A stretch of DNA of 40,134 nt from Rhodanobacteraceae bacterium (GTDB lineage Bacteria; Acidobacteriota; Terriglobia; Terriglobales; Acidobacteriaceae). The notes beneath the pieces are model-generated. The model did no database searches and was not told where the DNA came from. It saw nothing but the letters and a program-made list of their open reading frames with translations. This document shows, piece by piece, positions 7,084-15,605 of the stretch (position 1 is its first letter; each line of letters starts with the position of its first letter). The position numbers and the translations under genes are program-made. The stretch is from the NCBI GenBank assembly GCA_025350865.1, contig JANXWZ010000056.1:1-40134 (forward strand), written 5' to 3'.

Positions 7084-9492
7084 TTACGACGGAGGATTGG
7101 CAGCCGGGGGAACCGCAGGCGTCGGCGTCGGCGCGACCGGAGTCTTTTCAGGCGCGTCCGGCACTGGTTTTGCCTCCGGATCGTCCGGGTCGGGTTCTTC
7201 CACCACGGGCTTCTTCGGCTTTTCACCCGTCAGCGGCACGTCGAGCACCTTCTTCGGAGCGTCAGCGGTCGGGAACGCTTCTTTGTCCTTACCCACAATC
7301 GCCGCACGCATAAAGTCGATCCACATCGGCAGAGCCGCCTGCGCGCCCGTCTCTTTCGAGCCCAGCGATTGGCGGTCGTCGAACCCGATCCACGTCCCGC
7401 ACGTCACGCTCGGCGAAAACCCGACAAACCACGCGTCCGTGTAGTCATTCGTGGTACCCGTCTTGCCGCCGAGCGGATGATTCAATTGCGCCGCAGAAGC
7501 GCCCGTCCCAAACTTCGTCACCGCTTGCAGCAGGATCATCATCTGCCGCGCAATATCGACCGAAATCACTTCCTTCACCTCCGGATTGTGCGTTTCCAAG
7601 GGCATTCCATCCGGCTGCGTCACCTGCTTGATGTAGTGAGGCTCAATGCGAATCCCGTCGTTCGGAAACACCGCGTACGCCCCAACCTGCTCGGCCAGCG
7701 TGATATCCGCTGCGCCAATCGCGATCGGCAGAAACGGAGGGAGGGTGCTCGTGATCCCGAACCGCTGCGCCACTTCAATCACTTTTTTGATCCCGACGTG
7801 ATCCGCCAGCTTCAGCGCCGGAATGTTCCGCGACTCCGCAAACGCCGTAATCAGCGTCATCGCGCCCTTCCAGTCCGGCTCGTAGTTGTGCGGCGTGTAC
7901 GGCCCATTCGGCGTATAGAACGACACCGGCCCGTCCACCACAATGTCCGTCACCTTCGAGCCGTTCTCCAGCGCTGCCGTGTACACATAAGGCTTGAAGC
8001 TTGACCCCACCTGCCGCTGCGATTGCGTTGCGCGATTGAACTGCGACAGTGCGAAGTCGCGGCCGCCCACCATGGCAATCACTTCGCCGTTGCCGTTGTC
8101 GATCGCCATCATCGACCCCTGCACCCCGCTGTCTTGCTGCAAGGTCGCCTTGCCCTGGCCGAACGGGTCCATTGCTTCCACCCGCACGTACACCAGGTCG
8201 CCGTTCTTCAGGAACTCATCCGCCCCCGTATTCTGCGTCCACTTCCAATCCTCGGGTCCCATCGTGACGACCTGCTGCGGCCCCACCTTCACGACGACTT
8301 CCTTGCCGTTCACCGCCGCCACCATCCCGTGGACGTAGTCGCCAACGCCCACCCGAGACAGCCAGTCCGGATGCTTGTAAATGTCTGCATCGAGCCCGGC
8401 CAGAATCACGTTCTGCAGGTTGCCCTTCCACCCGTGCCGACGCTCGTACTTCGCCACGCCATCCAGCACCGCCTTATTGGCGACCTTTTGAAGATCGAGA
8501 TCGAGCGTCGTATAAACCCGCAACCCCGCGCCGTGGACCTCGTCCACGCCATACTCCTTCTCCAGTTGCCGCCGCACCTCTTCCACAAAGTAGGGCGCGA
8601 TGCTGTTCGGCGGAACCTCAATCTTCAACCCCAGCGGCTGAGCCTTAGCCGCCGCTTCCTGCTGCGCCGTGATCTTATGATCCGCGGCCATCTCGCTCAA
8701 CACCAGATTGCGGCGCCGCAACACGCGCTCCGGATTCCTCAACGGCGAGTAGTACTCTGGCCCCTTGGGCAGCGCCGCCAGCAACGCAGCCTCGGCCAGC
8801 GTCAGGTCCTTTGCATGTTTGCTGAAGTAAAACTCGCTTCCGGCCTCAAACCCGTACCGGCCATGGCCCAGGTAGATTTGGTTCGCATAGAGCGTAAAGA
8901 TCTGTTCCTTCGTAAATCGCCGCTCGATCTGAACCGTAAGAAAAATCTCCTGTAGCTTGCGGCTGTAGGTCTTCTGCGGCGAGAGAAACAGATTGCGCGC
9001 CAACTGCATCGTCAACGTCGACGCACCCTGTGTGCGCCCCTTGGCGTGCAGGTCCGTATAGGCCGCCTCGACGACGCGAATCAGGTTGATGCCCCAGCTC
9101 CGCTCGAAGGTCTTGTCTTCGATGGATAGTATGGCATCGCGCAGCACCGGCGGCAGGTCCGCATAGCCGACCACCAGGCGACGTTCCAAGGCAAACGAGC
9201 CAATCTCGCGGCCATGAATATCCAGTAGAACAGTGGTTGTGTTGGGCCGATACTTGGCCAGGTCCTGCATCTGCGGCAGATCGATCGAGTACACAATCAG
9301 CAACCCGATCATGACGCCGCATACCGCAGCCGCACCAAGGATCAGCAGAAATGCAGCCCTTGCCGCCGCCCTGCGACTCGGATAATCCGGACCGGTCAGC
9401 GTAGCCCGGCGAATCGCCCAAACCAGCCTCTGCCACGTCGATAGCTGCTGCTCTTCGCTCGAGGTCTGCTCGTCTGTAAAGAGGGAGTTCAC
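7084..9492 (-). CDS. Class A penicillin-binding protein (PBP1A-type)
   Basis: 802 residues, GTG start at 9492 with GAAGG upstream. A short cytoplasmic tail and one membrane span (about 47-70) lead to a GT51 glycosyltransferase domain: catalytic Glu in EDKTF (125-129), GASTLTMQLARN (156-167), RKLQE and the LYANQIYLGHGRYG stretch. The transpeptidase domain has SSFK (497-500), SRN (554-556) and KTGT (677-680). The C-terminus is a Pro/Glu-rich tail. It polymerises and crosslinks peptidoglycan in the periplasm. The usual His of EDxxFxxHxG is Ser132 here, while the catalytic Glu is kept. It lies between the CtpA-like gene (39-base gap) and the bicupin gene. Confidence 0.94.
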   Translation of the reverse strand: MNSLFTDEQTSSEEQQLSTWQRLVWAIRRATLTGPDYPSRRAAARAAFLLILGAAAVCGVMIGLLIVYSIDLPQMQDLAKYRPNTTTVLLDIHGREIGSFALERRLVVGYADLPPVLRDAILSIEDKTFERSWGINLIRVVEAAYTDLHAKGRTQGASTLTMQLARNLFLSPQKTYSRKLQEIFLTVQIERRFTKEQIFTLYANQIYLGHGRYGFEAGSEFYFSKHAKDLTLAEAALLAALPKGPEYYSPLRNPERVLRRRNLVLSEMAADHKITAQQEAAAKAQPLGLKIEVPPNSIAPYFVEEVRRQLEKEYGVDEVHGAGLRVYTTLDLDLQKVANKAVLDGVAKYERRHGWKGNLQNVILAGLDADIYKHPDWLSRVGVGDYVHGMVAAVNGKEVVVKVGPQQVVTMGPEDWKWTQNTGADEFLKNGDLVYVRVEAMDPFGQGKATLQQDSGVQGSMMAIDNGNGEVIAMVGGRDFALSQFNRATQSQRQVGSSFKPYVYTAALENGSKVTDIVVDGPVSFYTPNGPYTPHNYEPDWKGAMTLITAFAESRNIPALKLADHVGIKKVIEVAQRFGITSTLPPFLPIAIGAADITLAEQVGAYAVFPNDGIRIEPHYIKQVTQPDGMPLETHNPEVKEVISVDIARQMMILLQAVTKFGTGASAAQLNHPLGGKTGTTNDYTDAWFVGFSPSVTCGTWIGFDDRQSLGSKETGAQAALPMWIDFMRAAIVGKDKEAFPTADAPKKVLDVPLTGEKPKKPVVEEPDPDDPEAKPVPDAPEKTPVAPTPTPAVPPAANPPS

Positions 9493-9531
9493 GGCCTTCT
9501 CAGGCTAGCATGATGCCGATCGCGGAAAAGC

Positions 9532-10770
9532 CTAAGCCGTCTTAGCCTTCAGCAACTCCAGCGCCTTCGACAACTGGTCATCCACCTGAACGGTCGGTTT
9601 CGTCGGGGTCGACGCGTTGGTGGCTCCGTCTGGCTCGTCCTCGTCCGCTTGCGGCTCCTCGAAGTTGCCGGCCACCAGAACATCCGGTGTCACCGCATCG
9701 TCCTGCAGCTTTTTACCTGAGGGAGAGCTGTATTTCGCCACGGAAAGGATCAGCGCAGCGCCATCCGGCAGCTCAAACGTCTTCTGCTGCGCGCCCTCAC
9801 CGAAGGTCTTTTCGCCCACCAGCTGAGCCCGCTTGTCATCGAGAAGCGCCGCGGCCACAAGCTCTCCCGGTCCGGCCGTACCGCGATTCACCAGCACAAT
9901 CATCGGAGACGTAGCGTCGATAGCCTTGGTCGCATCCGCCGTATAAACGACCTTCTCCACCTTCTGCCCTTCCAGCGTCGCAATCGTTCCGGTCTTGATG
10001 AAGAAGTTGGCCAGCCGAGTCGCCTCGACCATGTCTCCGGTAGCCACATCGCGCAGATCCAGCAAAATCTTCTTGCTGCCGTACTTCTCCTGCGCCTTCA
10101 AACGGGTTTCAAGTGCAGTCACATGGTCGCGGTCGAGCGCCGCCGGCTTCAGATAAAGGATCGTCGAATTCTCGTACAGCGTCTCCGCCAGCGCGGCCTG
10201 GGTGATGATCGTCCGCGTCATCGTCAGCTTGTCCGGTACCGCCTTGCGCGGGCGAACAACGCCCACTGTCATCTCAGATCCCGGTTGTCCTTCGAGCATC
10301 ATCTCGATGACTGCCAGTGACATATCGCGCGTGTCTACACCATTGATCGCTTCCAGAATGTCGCCGTCGATCAGGCCAACCTTGTCCGCCGGGCTGCCCG
10401 GGACGACCGAAATCACCGTCGCGTAGCCAAACCGCTTGGAGACGTTGATGCCAACCTGGGCCTTGCCTTCATTCTTCGCTTTGTCCGCCTTGTAAGCCTT
10501 GTAGTCGGCAGGAGTCAGATAGCTCGAGTCGGCATCGAGCGACTCGAGCAGGCCGCGCAGCGCGCCGTTCGTCACCGACCCGATATTCGGGTCTTCAACG
10601 TAATCCGACTGGATGTGCCGCAGCACCTCGCTGTACACATTGATCTGCCGGTAGGCGTCCGCCTGCGGTTCCGTCGCCGCGTTCACGCCGGTCGAGCGCG
10701 CCCCGATAAACACTGCGACAACCAACACAACCGAGAGGACGAGCAACATGATTTTTGAGAGCTTAGGCAT
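9532..10770 (-). CDS. CtpA-like S41 protein lacking catalytic residues
   Basis: 412 residues from ATG 10770. An N-terminal anchor (6-22) is followed by an S41-type N-terminal helix region (LDADSSYLTPADY, 79-90), a PDZ domain (about 106-172) and a C-terminal-processing-protease core. In active CtpA/Tsp enzymes the catalytic Ser lies in SASASE, 25 residues before the Lys of TFGKG. Here the first site reads TAGPGE (298-303), placing Gly at 300, and the second reads TFGEG (322-326), placing Glu at 325, exactly 25 on. Both residues are replaced in an otherwise intact protein, so it is probably a pseudoprotease that binds C-termini through its PDZ. The tail is Asp/Glu/Pro-rich. First gene of the PBP1A operon. 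Confidence 0.87.
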   Translation of the reverse strand: MPKLSKIMLLVLSVVLVVAVFIGARSTGVNAATEPQADAYRQINVYSEVLRHIQSDYVEDPNIGSVTNGALRGLLESLDADSSYLTPADYKAYKADKAKNEGKAQVGINVSKRFGYATVISVVPGSPADKVGLIDGDILEAINGVDTRDMSLAVIEMMLEGQPGSEMTVGVVRPRKAVPDKLTMTRTIITQAALAETLYENSTILYLKPAALDRDHVTALETRLKAQEKYGSKKILLDLRDVATGDMVEATRLANFFIKTGTIATLEGQKVEKVVYTADATKAIDATSPMIVLVNRGTAGPGELVAAALLDDKRAQLVGEKTFGEGAQQKTFELPDGAALILSVAKYSSPSGKKLQDDAVTPDVLVAGNFEEPQADEDEPDGATNASTPTKPTVQVDDQLSKALELLKAKTA

Positions 10771-10947
10771 AGGCGGCGAGGTGTTCTCCGTAAAGCTGTG
10801 AGACAGAAATCCGGTCAAGCGAATCACCGGACAAACGGTTAGACGAAGCCAAGTAGAGAAATGATACTCCCTACCCCGGTAAGCTTGCAGAACGCCTCGG
10901 CCGAACCCATTTTGCCCGCCGGGAAGCCGGGCACCGCCTGTTGCAGC

Positions 10948-10970
10948 TATATTCACTTAAAGCGTTTCAA
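10948..10970 (+). promoter_or_regulatory. Possible -10 element and LacI-type operator for the sugar operon
   Basis: In the 247-base region between the divergent CtpA-like and MFS genes, TATATT (10948-10953) could be a -10 box. Directly after it TTAAAGCGTTTCAA (10957-10970) is an imperfect palindrome with a central CG, the general form of LacI-family operators. No good -35 box is seen at the right distance. The call rests on position and form only. Confidence 0.25.
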
Positions 10971-11017
10971 TCCACAATCAATCGGCGGCGGCGGGGTCGC
11001 GGAACGGCACTCAAAAC

Positions 11018-12265
11018 ATGGCGTTTGTCTCGAGCACGGATGCGGATATCACACAGGAAACAAAGGGTTGGAAGTTCGCCGTCGGATCCTCGATCCTGGG
11101 ATGGGTTCTGGACGCCTTCGACTTCTTCATCATGGTGTTTCTGCTGGATACGGTTGCCGAACACTTCCAGGTGCCAAAATCGGCCGTCGTGGACACGCTT
11201 TTCTGGACGCTCGCCATGCGGCCGGTTGGTGCGTTCTTCTTCGGGGGGCTCGCCGACCGCTACGGCCGCAAGTGGCCTCTCATCTGCTGCGTCCTTTATT
11301 TCTCGTCGATGACCGTGCTGAGCGGGCTGGCTCCCAGCTTCGGATTCTTCGTCATCTGCCGTGCGCTCTACGGCATCGGGATGGGCGGCTACTGGGGCAT
11401 CGGCGCATCCTACGCCATGGAGAATTCACCCCGTCGCTTCCGGGGTGTGCTCTCCGGACTGATGCAGGCGGGCTATCCGATGGGCTACCTGCTTGCGGCC
11501 GTCGCGATGCAGACCATTACCCCGAAATTCGGCTGGAAGTCGGTCTTCTTCGTCGGTGCGCCGGTTGCCGTGATAATCGCGGTATTGACGCTCTCCGCTC
11601 CGGAATCGAAGGCATGGCAGCAACATCGGCCCACATCTGTCGGCCAGATCTTTGAAGCGATGCTCCAGCACAAGGGAGTCTTCCTCTATCTCCTGATGAT
11701 GATGAGCGTGATGCTCTGCCTCTCGCACGGCACGCAGGACCTGTACCCCGACTTCCTGAAGTCGATCCCCGGCATCGCGTCCCAGACAATCCTCGGCATG
11801 AAAACCCTCTACGGCGTCCCGATCATCTACAACATCGGAGCTATCGTCGGCGCCCTCATCTTCGGGCAGCTTTCGCAGAAGATCGGGCGGCGCAACTCGA
11901 TCATGCTCGCTCTCGTCATCTCGCTGCTGTCGATCCCCGCCTGGGCCTTCGGAACCTCGCTTGCCATGCTCGTCTTCGGTTCGTACATGATGCAGACCGG
12001 CGTCCAAGGGGCGTTCGGTGTCATTCCGGCCCACCTGAACGAGCTCTCGCCAGACGCCGTGCGCAGCCTGTTCCCCGGCTTCGTCTACCAGCTTGGGGTG
12101 CTGATCGTTGCCAAGGTGCCTACATTTGAGTTCGCGCTGAGCAAACGCTTCGGCTACCCCTGGGCGCTTACCATGTTCGAGGGCACCGTCATCGTTCTGA
12201 TGATCGTCATCTTCTGGTTCGGCCCCGAAGCCCGCGACCGCAGCTTCCTCCGAGAATCAAACTAA
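11018..12265 (+). CDS. MFS permease, sialate/carboxylate type (SHS family)
   Basis: 415 residues with about 12 predicted membrane spans. The N-terminus GWVLDAFDFFIMVFLL matches the sialate:H+ symporter family, which includes NanT and the Jen1-type carboxylate carriers. The MFS loop motif GGLADRYGRK follows span 2, and a related loop GQLSQKIGRR comes in the second half. It likely brings a sugar acid or other small carboxylate into the cell by proton symport. It is the first gene of a four-gene plus-strand operon (25-base gap to the dehydrogenase), so its substrate should be the compound those enzymes degrade. Confidence 0.85.
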   Translation: MAFVSSTDADITQETKGWKFAVGSSILGWVLDAFDFFIMVFLLDTVAEHFQVPKSAVVDTLFWTLAMRPVGAFFFGGLADRYGRKWPLICCVLYFSSMTVLSGLAPSFGFFVICRALYGIGMGGYWGIGASYAMENSPRRFRGVLSGLMQAGYPMGYLLAAVAMQTITPKFGWKSVFFVGAPVAVIIAVLTLSAPESKAWQQHRPTSVGQIFEAMLQHKGVFLYLLMMMSVMLCLSHGTQDLYPDFLKSIPGIASQTILGMKTLYGVPIIYNIGAIVGALIFGQLSQKIGRRNSIMLALVISLLSIPAWAFGTSLAMLVFGSYMMQTGVQGAFGVIPAHLNELSPDAVRSLFPGFVYQLGVLIVAKVPTFEFALSKRFGYPWALTMFEGTVIVLMIVIFWFGPEARDRSFLRESN

Positions 12266-12289
12266 CACCGCAAACCTCAAGGAATACGC

Positions 12290-13450
12290 ATGACTGAGAA
12301 ACGCATCGGCATCATCATGAACGGCGTCACCGGACGCATGGGCCTCAACCAGCACCTCGTCCGTTCCATCCTCGCAATCCGCAAACAGGGCGGGATCGAG
12401 CTGAAGGACGGCTCGCGCCTGGTGCCCGACCCCATCCTCGTCGGTCGCAATGCTGCCAAGCTCGAGCAGATCGCCAAGGAACACGGCGTCGCCCGCTGGA
12501 CCACCGACCTGACCGCAGCGCTCGCCAACCCGGACGACGCGATCTACTTCGACGCCACCTTGACTGGAATGCGTGCGCCTAACGTCGAAGCCGCCATCGC
12601 GGCCGGCAAGCACATCTACTGCGAAAAGCCGCTCGCAACCGGATCCGAAGTCGCGCTGAACTTGGCGGCACAGGCGAAGGCTGCGGGCATCAAGCACGGC
12701 GTCGTGCAGGACAAGCTTTTCCTGCCGGGTCTGCGTAAATTGAAACGGTTGGTAGACAGCGGCTTCTTCGGCCGCATCCTCTCCGTCCGCGGCGAGTTCG
12801 GATACTGGGTCTTCGAGGGCGACTGGCAGCCCGCGCAGCGCCCCAGTTGGAACTACCGCAAGCAGGATGACGGCGGCATCATCGTCGACATGTTCTGCCA
12901 CTGGCGTTACGTGCTCGACCACACCTTTGGCCGCGTCAAATCGGTCCAATGTCTCGGCGGCACCGCCATTCCGGAACGCGTCGACGAGCAGGGCGTCCGC
13001 TACGAAGCCACCGCCGACGACACCGCCTACGGAACCTTCCAGCTCGAAGGAGGCATCGTCGCCCAGATCAACTCCTCCTGGTCCTTCCGCGTCTACCGCG
13101 ACGAACTGTTCTCCATTCAAGTCGACGGCACCTTGGGCAGCGCCGTTGCCGGTCTGCGTGAGTGCAAGACGCAACACCGCGTCAACACCCCTAAACCAGT
13201 CTGGAACCCCGACATCGAAAACCCCTTCAAGTTCCGCGAAGACTGGGTCGACGTCCCCAACAACCAGGTCTCCGACAACGGCTTCCCAAATGCGTTCAAG
13301 GTCCAGTGGGAGATGTTCCTGCGCCACGTCGCCGAAGACGCACCGTTCCCGCACGACTTCCTCGAAGGTGCGCGCGGCGTTCAGCTTGCCGAACTTGGCC
13401 TGCAGTCGTGGGCGGAGCGCCGCTGGATCGACGTGCCGGAGCTGAGCTAA
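12290..13450 (+). CDS. Gfo/Idh/MocA family dehydrogenase
   Basis: 386 residues, ATG preceded by AAGGA. The N-terminal Rossmann domain reads RIGIIMNGVTGRMG (5-18), a variant dinucleotide-binding loop. The family EKP motif is in YCEKPLAT, and the C-terminal domain carries DDGGIIVDMFCHWRYVLDH, where the His is the usual catalytic candidate. Such enzymes oxidise or reduce a sugar, inositol or sugar derivative with NAD(P)H. No Tat or Sec signal is present, so it works in the cytosol. Its stop and the next start share a base (TAATG), which implies translational coupling with the DUF993 gene. Confidence 0.9.
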   Translation: MTEKRIGIIMNGVTGRMGLNQHLVRSILAIRKQGGIELKDGSRLVPDPILVGRNAAKLEQIAKEHGVARWTTDLTAALANPDDAIYFDATLTGMRAPNVEAAIAAGKHIYCEKPLATGSEVALNLAAQAKAAGIKHGVVQDKLFLPGLRKLKRLVDSGFFGRILSVRGEFGYWVFEGDWQPAQRPSWNYRKQDDGGIIVDMFCHWRYVLDHTFGRVKSVQCLGGTAIPERVDEQGVRYEATADDTAYGTFQLEGGIVAQINSSWSFRVYRDELFSIQVDGTLGSAVAGLRECKTQHRVNTPKPVWNPDIENPFKFREDWVDVPNNQVSDNGFPNAFKVQWEMFLRHVAEDAPFPHDFLEGARGVQLAELGLQSWAERRWIDVPELS

Positions 13451-14622
13451 TGGACGCAGTCAAACTCATCCGGCCCGACGGCTCCACCTACGTCTACACC
13501 CCCACCGGCGAGCCTCTGATCCCCGCGCCGAACGCCAGCTTCCAAAAGCGAATCGCCTTCGCCGCCGCCCACGTGGTCATCGATCCCCTCCGCACTGCGG
13601 AACCTCTGACCAGCCCGGTCGTAGACTGGGACGCAACCCTCGCCTACCGCGAACACCTCTGGTCGCTAGGCTTCGGCGTCGCAGAGGCGATGGATACCGC
13701 ACAGCGCGGCATGGGCCTCGACTGGCCGCTCGGGCTCGAACTCATTACGCGCAGCACGGCAGCTGGAAAAGCCCGGGGCGGTGTAGTCTTCTGCGGCGCA
13801 GGCACCGACCATCTCGCCCCTAGCCCGACCGTCACCCTTGAAGCCGTGACCAACGCCTACCTCGAGCAATGCGAGGCCATCGAGGCTGTCGGCGGACGCA
13901 TCATCCTAATGGCCAGCCGCGCTCTCGCCGCCGTCGCTCGCAGCGCCGAGGACTACGCCGCGGTCTACGGCAAAGTTCTCTCGCAGGTCAGCCAACCCGT
14001 CATCCTGCACTGGCTTGGCCCAATGTTCGACCCCGCGCTCGAAGGCTACTGGGGCTCCCCAGACATCCCTTCCGCGACCAAAAATTGCCTCGCCATCATC
14101 CGCGCCAACGCCTCTAAAATCGACGGCATCAAGATCTCGCTGCTCGACGCTAAACTCGAAATCGCCATGCGCCGCGAACTCCCCGACGGAGTCCGCATGT
14201 ATACCGGCGACGACTTCAACTACGACCGCCTCATCCTCGGCGACGAGCCGGACGGGACAGGGAGCCACAGCGACGCGCTCCTCGGCATCTTCGACGCCAT
14301 TGCCCCCGCTGCATCGCTCGCCCTCACCGCACTCGACGCTGGCGACCTCACCCGCTACCACGCGCTGCTCGAACCCACCGTCCCGCTCTCCCGGCACATC
14401 TTCGCCGCGCCCACCCAGCATTACAAGGCCGGAGTAGTTTTCCTCGCGTATCTCAACGGATTTCAACAGCATTTCCGCATGATTCACGGGCTGGAATCCG
14501 CACGTTCCATCGCACACCTCTGCGAGCTCTTCGTTCTGGCCGACAAAGCCGGAGTCCTCCGCGATCCTGCCCTCGCTACCCAGCGCATAAAGGCCTTCCT
14601 AGTCCCCGCAGGTGTTGCATGA
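13450..14622 (+). CDS. DUF993 protein, dihydrodipicolinate-synthase-like
   Basis: 390 residues from the ATG at 13450 (TAATG overlap with the previous stop). I recognise it as DUF993, an aldolase-type TIM-barrel family usually annotated as dihydrodipicolinate synthase-like. Visible features are VVFCGAGTDHL, a central VILHWLGPMFDPALEGYWG stretch and DGIKISLLDAKLE, where the Lys is a candidate Schiff-base residue. The reaction is not established. Sitting between a sugar dehydrogenase and an isomerase/epimerase it could cleave or rearrange a keto-sugar intermediate. The open frame extends upstream to 13306, but that part is antisense-quality sequence inside the dehydrogenase gene. Confidence 0.82.
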   Translation: MDAVKLIRPDGSTYVYTPTGEPLIPAPNASFQKRIAFAAAHVVIDPLRTAEPLTSPVVDWDATLAYREHLWSLGFGVAEAMDTAQRGMGLDWPLGLELITRSTAAGKARGGVVFCGAGTDHLAPSPTVTLEAVTNAYLEQCEAIEAVGGRIILMASRALAAVARSAEDYAAVYGKVLSQVSQPVILHWLGPMFDPALEGYWGSPDIPSATKNCLAIIRANASKIDGIKISLLDAKLEIAMRRELPDGVRMYTGDDFNYDRLILGDEPDGTGSHSDALLGIFDAIAPAASLALTALDAGDLTRYHALLEPTVPLSRHIFAAPTQHYKAGVVFLAYLNGFQQHFRMIHGLESARSIAHLCELFVLADKAGVLRDPALATQRIKAFLVPAGVA

Positions 14623-15428
14623 GCATCCTCTCGCGCCTCAGCTTCAACCAGATGACCGCCGATCCGTGGTCGCTGGAGCAAGTGGTCACCAACTGTTCCC
14701 GCGCCGGAATCCCCTACATCGCTGCCTGGCGGCACAAACTCGACGGCGACCCAACGAAAGCCGCCGCCTCGATGCGTCGCGAGGGCCTCAAAGTCTCCAG
14801 CCTCTGTCGTGGCGGCTGGTTCTCCGGCCCAACGCCGGAAGACCGCCGCCAGCGCATCGCCGACAACCGCCGCGCAATCGAAGAAGCCGCAATTCTGGGC
14901 GCACCGGTACTGGTGATGGTATGCGGCCCCGCCAACGGCCAGACCCTTGAAGACGCTCGCGCCACGGTCCTCGACGGCCTCGCCGAAGTCCTGCCCGACG
15001 CCGAGAAGGCGGGCATCACGCTGGGGATCGAGCCACTCCATCCGATGTACGCAGCCGAACGCTCCGTCGTCGTCACGCTCAAACAGGCAACCGACATGGC
15101 GGAACATCTCGGCAGCCCTAACGCCGGCGTCGTCGTCGATGTCTTCCACGTCTGGTGGGACCCTGAGATCTACCCGCAAATCAAGCGCGCCGGCCCCCGC
15201 ATCGTCGGCTTCCACGTCTCCGACTGGCCCGTTCCCCTGCCCGGCATCCTGATGGGTCGTGGCATGATGGGCGACGGCGTCATCGAGATTCGCAAACTGC
15301 GCGAAGCCGTCGATGCCACCGGCTACACCGGACCTATTGAAGTGGAAATCTTTAACGACGAGCTGTGGAAGAACGCCGACGAATCCCTGCCCGGCCTCAT
15401 CCAGCAACGCTTTCTCAAACACGTATGA
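14619..15428 (+). CDS. Sugar phosphate isomerase/epimerase (AP endonuclease 2 fold)
   Basis: 269 residues of the xylose-isomerase-like TIM-barrel family. Metal-site stretches are GIEPLHPMYAAE, VVVDVFHVWWDPE, VGFHVSDWP and the terminal EVEIFND, which supply the usual Glu, Asp, His and Glu ligands. Members isomerise, epimerise or eliminate on sugars and keto-sugars. It overlaps the DUF993 gene by 4 bases (ATGA). Its stop is only 4 bases from the 3' end of a convergent tRNA gene, so transcription ending must happen within or beyond that tRNA. Confidence 0.88.
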   Translation: MSILSRLSFNQMTADPWSLEQVVTNCSRAGIPYIAAWRHKLDGDPTKAAASMRREGLKVSSLCRGGWFSGPTPEDRRQRIADNRRAIEEAAILGAPVLVMVCGPANGQTLEDARATVLDGLAEVLPDAEKAGITLGIEPLHPMYAAERSVVVTLKQATDMAEHLGSPNAGVVVDVFHVWWDPEIYPQIKRAGPRIVGFHVSDWPVPLPGILMGRGMMGDGVIEIRKLREAVDATGYTGPIEVEIFNDELWKNADESLPGLIQQRFLKHV

Positions 15429-15432
15429 ATGT

Positions 15433-15509
15433 TGGTGGCGGTGGACAGAATCGAACTGTCGACCTACGGGTTATGAGTCCGTCGCTCTAACCATCTGAGC
15501 TACACCGCC
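15433..15509 (-). tRNA. tRNA-Met (CAT), probably elongator
   Basis: A 77-base cloverleaf read on the minus strand. Acceptor stem GGCGGTG/CACCGCC, D stem GCTC/GAGC, anticodon loop CTCATAA, T stem GACAG/CTGTC with loop TTCGATT, and encoded CCA. The anticodon stem ACGGA/CCCGT has an A-C mismatch next to the loop. CAT could also be tRNA-Ile2, which needs lysidine. The GGCGG...GTAGCTCAG frame is more like elongator tRNA-Met, and initiator features (mismatched first pair, three G-C pairs in the anticodon stem) are absent. Confidence 0.93.
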
Positions 15510-15570
15510 TGGTGTGGGTGGAGAGGGGGAGCCGCACCTGCATTCGGGTTCCGCAGTGCCGCTATCTCCC

Positions 15571-15599
15571 ATGATACGAGCCGCGCCGGGCGCGGTCAA
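15571..15599 (-). promoter_or_regulatory. tRNA promoter with a palindrome in its spacer
   Basis: On the minus strand TTGACC (15594-15599) and TATCAT (15571-15576) are separated by 17 bases, a good sigma-70 promoter about 60 bases upstream of the tRNA. The spacer carries a perfect inverted repeat CCGCGCC-c-GGCGCGG (15581-15595), which overlaps the -35 edge. It could be an operator, or the end hairpin of the small gene just upstream. Confidence 0.65.
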
Positions 15600-15605
15600 A
15601 CCGCA

